A stretch of DNA of 64,000 nt, from positions 29,176,753 to 29,240,752 of the forward strand of contig CM018038.1 in assembly GCA_008638375.1 (NCBI GenBank). The letters run 5' to 3'. The position numbers and the translations under genes were made by a program. Each line of letters starts with the position of its first letter. Within the stretch, counting starts at the first letter, position 1. The notes under the pieces were generated by a model, which searched no databases, had not been told where the DNA came from, and worked only from the letters and a program-made list of their open reading frames with translations. Source of the DNA: Nyssa sinensis. Taxonomy: Eukaryota > Streptophyta > Magnoliopsida > Cornales > Nyssaceae. This document shows positions 59,047-64,000 of the stretch, piece by piece.

Positions 59047-59096
59047 AATTGGGTTTGAAAAGTAATGCAGCAATTGGGTTTGAAAAGTAATGCAGC
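59047..59096. repeat. 25-bp tandem duplication in kinase promoter
   Basis: Two perfect adjacent copies (59047-59071, 59072-59096) containing GGGTTTGAAAAGTAATGCAG. A looser third copy (GGGATTGAAAAGTCTTGTGC) lies at about 59152. Confidence 0.95.
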
Positions 59097-59199
59097 TCCT
59101 TTCAGGTTTGGGTCTTCCACTATGACTCTTAAGAGTCTGCCCCAGACTTATTGGGATTGAAAAGTCTTGTGCAGCTCCCTTCAAGTTTTGAGTCCTCCA

Positions 59200-61350
59200 C
59201 TGACTAAGAATTGCCTAACATTTATTAGCACTAATGCTTCTTAATTCCGAACTTAAATCACCATCACCATTCACTTCAGAAGTATAAGTACTAGGCAATT
59301 GAAGAATACTGCAGTTCCAAACACAACTCTTAACCATAAATGAAACTGTTCATCAATGACATTTGGCCATGCATGAAGGGGTAGAAAATCTCAGTCAAAT
59401 TGCTCATGTCCTACGCATAAACTTGACTTCAAGGGAAACAATTTTGTAAATGGCCATGCTGTGAGTCTCCTATTAAATTTCAAGCATGAAATGCCCATAC
59501 ACATCCTGAAAATGATTCTGGTGGTGGAGGATGGATGGTCATGTTGAAGCTCGAATTGTTTTAACCTGACTTTGAACTCTTACCTTCCTAAATAAGGCAT
59601 GTTCAAGCTTTGTCTAATATTCAACAATACCTTGCCGTCTACAAAGGGATGTGAAAAATTAGTTAAAATCTTATGTCCCATATGTAGACTTGACTTTGCA
59701 GGTCATGTCAATTTGTTCTGTGTAGATGGGAACTCACTGAGAATCTGAATTGCCCAGTTGAAATTGTTGTTACATCTATGATTTTCCTCCATATTTTAGT
59801 TTTAGAGCTCTATATATGTATAAACAGAAGGAACAACATACAAAAATTATTTAAATAAATCTGGTTTGTAAGTTTTTTTATGAGGCACCTGTCATAAAAT
59901 TGTAGATCCTCGCCATGTGTAGGCACAATTGGATCTATCCAGTTCCAAGCTACAACCCAAAAACTTCACTGGTATACCCCAAGCAACCTTAAGACAGAAC
60001 CAAGGCCAACAAACAGTAAAAAGTAACAAGTGTGCTTAGTCATGTAGATTTTTGAATTTTTGATGGTACCCATGTAGGTTTTTATTATTATTTCCTTGTT
60101 CCATGAACTACTTTACTTATTTTCAAGAGTTACGATAGTTTTTAAAGGCGTTTCTTGAAACCAAAAATTTTGTCTAAATGTATTTCTTTAGGAGCATCTT
60201 TCGTCTTTTCAAAATATATCTTTTTGACTTAAAATGTAAAGTTCTAGTCAGTAATAAATTTTTCATCACTTAAAACTTATCCAACAAAGAGAAAAGTCGC
60301 CTCTTTCCTAAAAAATGTGGTGTTGCAAAATAAGTAAGAAAGTGCATGCATGGGAGTGAAAAAATAAATTAATAAAAAATAGTGTGGGTCCAATCAAAAA
60401 CATATTGATAGGTAAAATAAGTATTGTATTACTGAAAAGGACTATACAGAATACAAGCGGCATACCTCAAGCAACCTTAAAACAGAACAAAGGCCATCCG
60501 CCAAACTTCACAGAATATAAACAAAAACAGGGGAATGCTGATCGGCCGAGACTAATAATCAGACTCACATTATGAAAGCCATAATTGATACTGATCTCCC
60601 TATGGGAGTAAGAGTTTTCCACTCCACTCCACTCCAAGCTGCAATGGAGTAACACATTGCTGTAGCAATATCCATGATGTGGAAAACAATTTTTGTTAAA
60701 CAGTTAACCAATTTAGGATTGGCCATGTTTGAGTCTCATAAAATAAAATAAAAAATTTGGAGTGTGAAATCTCCACTCACATCCAGAAACAGTTGTGCTA
60801 CATTTTCGTTAAACAAGATCAAAGACAAATGAATTTCAAATCAAATGTGCACTTCAATGCACAGGCATTTGGAACTGAAAGTTTGTGGCGAGATAGTCCG
60901 CTGTAGACATTAGACAATTTCACTGAACGTGTAGATGATACCTAATGAACACTTCCAAGTCATGTGTCCAATGCAACATTAGAGCAAAATTGTTAGGGGA
61001 TATGTGTAACCAGTTCACTGGCTTGATTATCAATCTTGTAAGTTAGGCAGAACTTTTGTGATTCTGGGTGGTCTGAATCGCCCAGTCTGCTGAGGCTTCT
61101 GGTTCTTGTGAAACTGGTTTGAACGGCAGGACTAGACCTGATTCCAAACAACTCAGCTATTGGAAACAACAAAAAATAAAGAAGGGAAAAAAATTTGTTT
61201 AGAGTCTCGTTAGTTGGCAATGCCGAAAAGCAGTGGCAACTGAGGAAGATAGCTTTCCTTGCAGAATTGAAGAAAGGAAAGGAAGGAAAGAATAAAAAAG
61301 GAATTGCTTTTCCCCCTCAGCTCGGCAAAGAATTCCCCTTTCAGACTCAT
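59200..61350. other. Intergenic region between kinase and DMP genes
   Basis: No convincing gene. ATACC(C/T)CAAGCAACCTTAA is present twice, at about 59973 and 60464, with the following CAGAAC(C)AAGGCCA, marking a dispersed repeat. The minus-strand frame ending near 60993 (LFGIRSSPAVQTSFTRTRSL) follows an AG in a pyrimidine-rich context and could be a stray 3' exon, but no upstream partner is visible. Confidence 0.4.
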
Positions 61351-61355
61351 ACAAC

Positions 61356-61365
61356 TATTATAAAC
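61356..61365 (+). promoter_or_regulatory. Possible TATA box of the DMP gene
   Basis: TATTATAAAC about 56 bases before the ATG, giving a short leader. Confidence 0.45.
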
Positions 61366-61420
61366 CATCCCGTTCCTACAATATCCTAAACTCACCACCT
61401 CTTTCCCAAGGTCAGCAACC

Positions 61421-62083
61421 ATGGACAACTCAATCCATCAAGACCTCAATGAAAGCGTGGAAGACAACAACGACTCCTATCTAGCAGCTAACAACAACGA
61501 CTACTATCTAGCAGATGACGATACAGACGGATCCCATTTCATATTTGTCCTCAATACAATCTTAAGTGGCACTGCCCGCCTCAACGTCCTCTTACCCACC
61601 GCCACCATCCTCGCTTTCACCATTTTCGCTCCTCTTCTAACCAACGATGGCAAATGCAATACCTTGAATCGCTGGCTGATGGGTATCTTCCTGGTTGTTT
61701 CAGTTGCCTCTTGTGTCTTCTTTTCAATCACCGATAGCTTTCGGACATCCACAGGAAGGTTGTATTATGGTGTGGCAACATTTAGTGGGATATGGACTTT
61801 CAATGCAAGGCGGAAGAAACCATATTTTCCATCTGATTATAGGCTGAGATGGACTGATCTCTTCCATGCATCGCTTTCGTTGATTGCTTTCCTTACTTTT
61901 GCAGCATCACATGGTGATGTTCTGAGCTGTTATTATCTGGCACTGCCAAGAAAGGTTACCAACACTGTTCCTCTGGTGGTTGGGTTTGTTATAAGTGTAT
62001 TGTTTGTGATGTTTCCTTCCACGAGGAGGGGAATTGGGTATCCTTTCTTGCTGCAGAGGGATGCTTTGTACAACAGGAAATGA
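61421..62083 (+). CDS. DUF679 membrane protein (DMP family)
   Basis: Intronless, 220 residues, the normal DMP length. DMPs are plant-specific membrane proteins of ER, tonoplast or plasma membrane linked to membrane remodelling, senescence and (DMP8/9) gamete fusion. Here an acidic, Asn/Asp-rich N-terminus (1-40) is followed by four hydrophobic segments at about 54-73, 86-105, 147-163 and 182-199. Family landmarks: ARLNVLLPT, FAPLLTNDGKCN, CVFFSITDSF, ADLFHA-type TDLFHASLS, and the basic C-terminus PSTRRGIGYPF. Termini are predicted to be cytosolic. The first ATG is used; ACCATGG context supports it. Likely a DMP1-7-type rather than DMP8/9, by inference only. No defect seen. Confidence 0.95.
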   Translation: MDNSIHQDLNESVEDNNDSYLAANNNDYYLADDDTDGSHFIFVLNTILSGTARLNVLLPTATILAFTIFAPLLTNDGKCNTLNRWLMGIFLVVSVASCVFFSITDSFRTSTGRLYYGVATFSGIWTFNARRKKPYFPSDYRLRWTDLFHASLSLIAFLTFAASHGDVLSCYYLALPRKVTNTVPLVVGFVISVLFVMFPSTRRGIGYPFLLQRDALYNRK

Positions 62084-62197
62084 AAGCCATTTTGTTTCCA
62101 TCATATAGAAACGAAAAAATCCCTTTCTATTCCACTTCCTGCAGAATGTTAAGACAATATAAAAAAGGGGGATGGGGGGGTAAACGAGGGGTCCAGA

Positions 62198-62375
62198 ATG
62201 TCTCCATTTGAGGAGATATGGCCGCCGTTAATTTGTGAGAGAAATAAAACAAGTTCATTTGTGAGAGAAATAAAACAAGAAGATTTTTATCATACATCAT
62301 TAGTTTTATAACTACGTCGTTTTATTTGTCTTTCACAAATGGATGATGTCCATTTCAATCTCAAATGGAGACATT
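62198..62375. mobile_element. 178-bp MITE downstream of DMP
   Basis: Perfect 16-bp inverted ends: AATGTCTCCATTTGAG (62198-62213) and CTCAAATGGAGACATT (62360-62375). The interior has a 23-base direct repeat GTGAGAGAAATAAAACAAG (62237, 62261). Target duplication not clear. Confidence 0.8.
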
Positions 62376-62844
62376 TCATCCGCTAAATAAGATGATAGCA
62401 AACTGCATTGTTTTGTTAAGAGTGATGTTCAATAGAGTTCAAACAATAACAACAAAAACCGCAATTTCCTATAGCATGGGTACCAATTCCAGCATACTCT
62501 GTTATTCATGGGGGTTGACATATTTACTTGTTTAGGGACATAACATAATATCTCTACTAGAATAATAATATTGCATATCACAGCAGAAAAATAAGATGGG
62601 GGAGAAAGTAAAAGGGTATTAGTTATACAAGCCATGGGATCTGTGAACCGAAAATGAACATAGTTAGGATCTTTAAAACAAGTCAAGTGGGTGTAATTCA
62701 TAACTGATACACATGAATCATTCATTGTACAGGAAGCTATTGAACTACAATGAATTCTCTTAACCAAACCAAATAAAGGAAAAGAAGAAAAAAAAAAACG
62801 ACAAGAAATTATAAATAAATAAAAAAACATTGAAGAACTCGAAA
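62376..62844. other. Intergenic, 3' flank of GT47 gene
   Basis: No gene. The minus-strand frame at 62429-62830 is unrecognised and lies in the likely 3' UTR of the GT47 gene. Confidence 0.5.
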
Positions 62845-63398
62845 TTCAGGCACAATGGCAACGAAGGGGAACTGATACACCTGGTGGTTTTCTCTTTTCT
62901 CGAATGACAGCTTCTTTAATCATTGGCAGTTTTTGATAAACCTTTCTCCATATATGATTGACAGCACCATCTGGGGGGATAGGCCCAATACCACCAGCAT
63001 GGCCATTATCATATTGAAAAATGGGCTGGAACTTTAGCCATTTTTTGGCGAAATCTATCTTTCTGTTTGTCAGAATAGCTTCTAAGATGACTGGCTAGCC
63101 AATTTGGTTGCAATGCATCACTAACTGCAATAAAAATAGAGAAGTCTGAATAATCCACCATCCCTTCAAATGGTAGCTCAATGTTGTCACTGACAATGAC
63201 AGGTATACAGAGACTTTGGATGGCATCAAAAAGTCTGCATGAAGTGGGGGTATCCCCAGCAGGATGCAAGCAGAACTCTGATGATCTCATCCCTTTTATT
63301 GACTGCTCCTTTCCAGTGGCATTAGGGAAACCTTCTTCCATGATGACACCAGGTTCGTTAACCAGCAAGTCCCATAATTTTTCTCTAATCAGGCCTCC
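62845..63398 (-). CDS. GT47 exostosin-family glycosyltransferase, last exon, 1-bp frameshift
   Basis: C-terminal exon of a Golgi type II glycosyltransferase of family GT47 (plant exostosin-like; cell-wall polysaccharide or arabinogalactan synthesis; close in wording to the Arabidopsis At1g67410 type, from memory). Acceptor CTACAG at 63399-63404, then GGLIREKLWDLLVNEPGVIM, EEGFPNATGKEQSIKGM, the family core SEFCLHPAGDTPTSCRLFDA then IQSLCIPVIVSDNIELPFEG, MVDYSDFSIFI and SDALQPNWLASHL. At MAKV the frame breaks: GTTCCAGCCC has an extra C (plus-strand GG at 63028-63029). With it removed, reading continues FQPIF/QYDNGHAGGIGPIPPDGAV then NHIWRKVYQKLPMIKEAVIR, ending VSVPLRCHCA and TGA (62847-62845). 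Upstream exons should lie right of the window. Confidence 0.9.
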
Positions 63399-64000
63399 CT
63401 GTAGATAGAACAATAAAATGACACTATAAACATAATTGAGGTAAAACTGAAGGCAGAAAGATGTTGAACTCTAAAAAGGTATTCCCAATGAAAATTTCAT
63501 TCACAAGCACAAAAGATGCAGCAGGTTTTGCCCCTTCCTCTGAGACTAGGCATCTAAGGAAAAATAATAATTAACCTTAAAATGCACTTATGCACAGGAA
63601 GAAGGTAAAGATGAATCATATTTTTTATATTGCAATGCTTAATTAAAAGAAAACCAAATTTTGGGGGTTGTGAACAGTAAAAGTGAACAATAAACTTGCG
63701 AGTTTGGGTCTTTTTTTGTGCTAAGGTTGAGTGATTGGGAGAAATAGAAGTTTAGGCTTATGAAATAGGAATTTTAAGGGTGGAATGAGGTTTAAAATAG
63801 ATCTGTTGTGGGTTTTAAGGCTTCAAAGGTCAAGAAGATAGAGAGAAGAAGGGAAAAAAATCAGGACTCACTTCCCATATGCATCACACTGAGGGTTATA
63901 ATTGCATCGCGCACAGCATAATTGCTGAAAAATAATTCTGAAAACTAGTTCTCTATTGATTTCTTTTTTTTTTATTTTTGATTCAGTAACTTGTTCTCTA
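63399..64000 (-). other. Intron of the GT47 gene
   Basis: AT-rich sequence upstream of the last-exon acceptor. The expected preceding residues (KHRHR or similar before GGLIREKLW) are not found in it, so the previous exon lies beyond the window. No transposon recognised. Confidence 0.55.

Noticed and set aside
60993..61220. A minus-strand 3' exon (LFGIRSSPAVQTSFTRTRSL) of an extra gene
   Set aside because: An acceptor-like AG precedes it, but no upstream exon or homologue is recognised and the DMP gene occupies the region beyond.
62429..62830. 133-codon minus-strand frame
   Set aside because: Cys/Phe-rich, no homology recognised, located in the probable 3' UTR of the GT47 gene.

Overview
This is nuclear DNA from a flowering plant, almost certainly a eudicot and probably woody. 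The signs are spliced genes with GT..AG introns, plant-specific protein families (MIK2-type LRR receptor kinase, DUF679/DMP membrane protein, GT47 exostosin-type glycosyltransferase, plant-type SEC10), an NB-ARC disease-resistance gene remnant, and a dense, nested load of plant LINEs, Ty1/copia and Ty3/gypsy elements, TRIMs, hAT elements and MITEs. The species cannot be named from the sequence; a Fagales-like tree is only a guess.

Layout. 1-11,690: nested transposons. A minus-strand LINE is split by a second LINE with a 14-bp target-site duplication and also carries a MITE. A degenerate copia element (5085-10034) with intact LTRs and target-site duplication is itself broken by a small hAT element. 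11,694-22,012: the 5' part (first seven coding exons) of a minus-strand SEC10 exocyst gene. Its introns hold a TRIM, LINE tails, a second hAT member containing a tandem TRIM array, and a third hAT element. The later SEC10 exons are not in the window and should lie past its left end. 18,971-32,803: a large inverted duplication, arms about 4.7 kb (5.56 kb on the left with its hAT insertion) around a 3.6-kb spacer. The right arm repeats SEC10 exons 1-5 on the plus strand and an NB-ARC fragment split by a TRIM. The right arm also keeps what looks like the excision scar of the hAT element still present on the left. 32,800-53,100: retroelement territory with long LTR remnants, a gypsy pol fragment, two independent solo LTRs of one family, and minisatellites. 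53,100-64,000: the gene-rich end, with an LRR receptor-like kinase (minus, one 1-bp frameshift), a DMP membrane protein (plus, intact) and the last exon of a GT47 glycosyltransferase (minus, one 1-bp frameshift).

The genes do not form a pathway. The story is structural: an essential vesicle-tethering gene has had its promoter and N-terminal exons copied in inverted orientation, so two near-identical SEC10 5' ends now face outward from a shared centre. Only the left one continues into exons 6 and 7. All calls come from reading the sequence; no database search was run.
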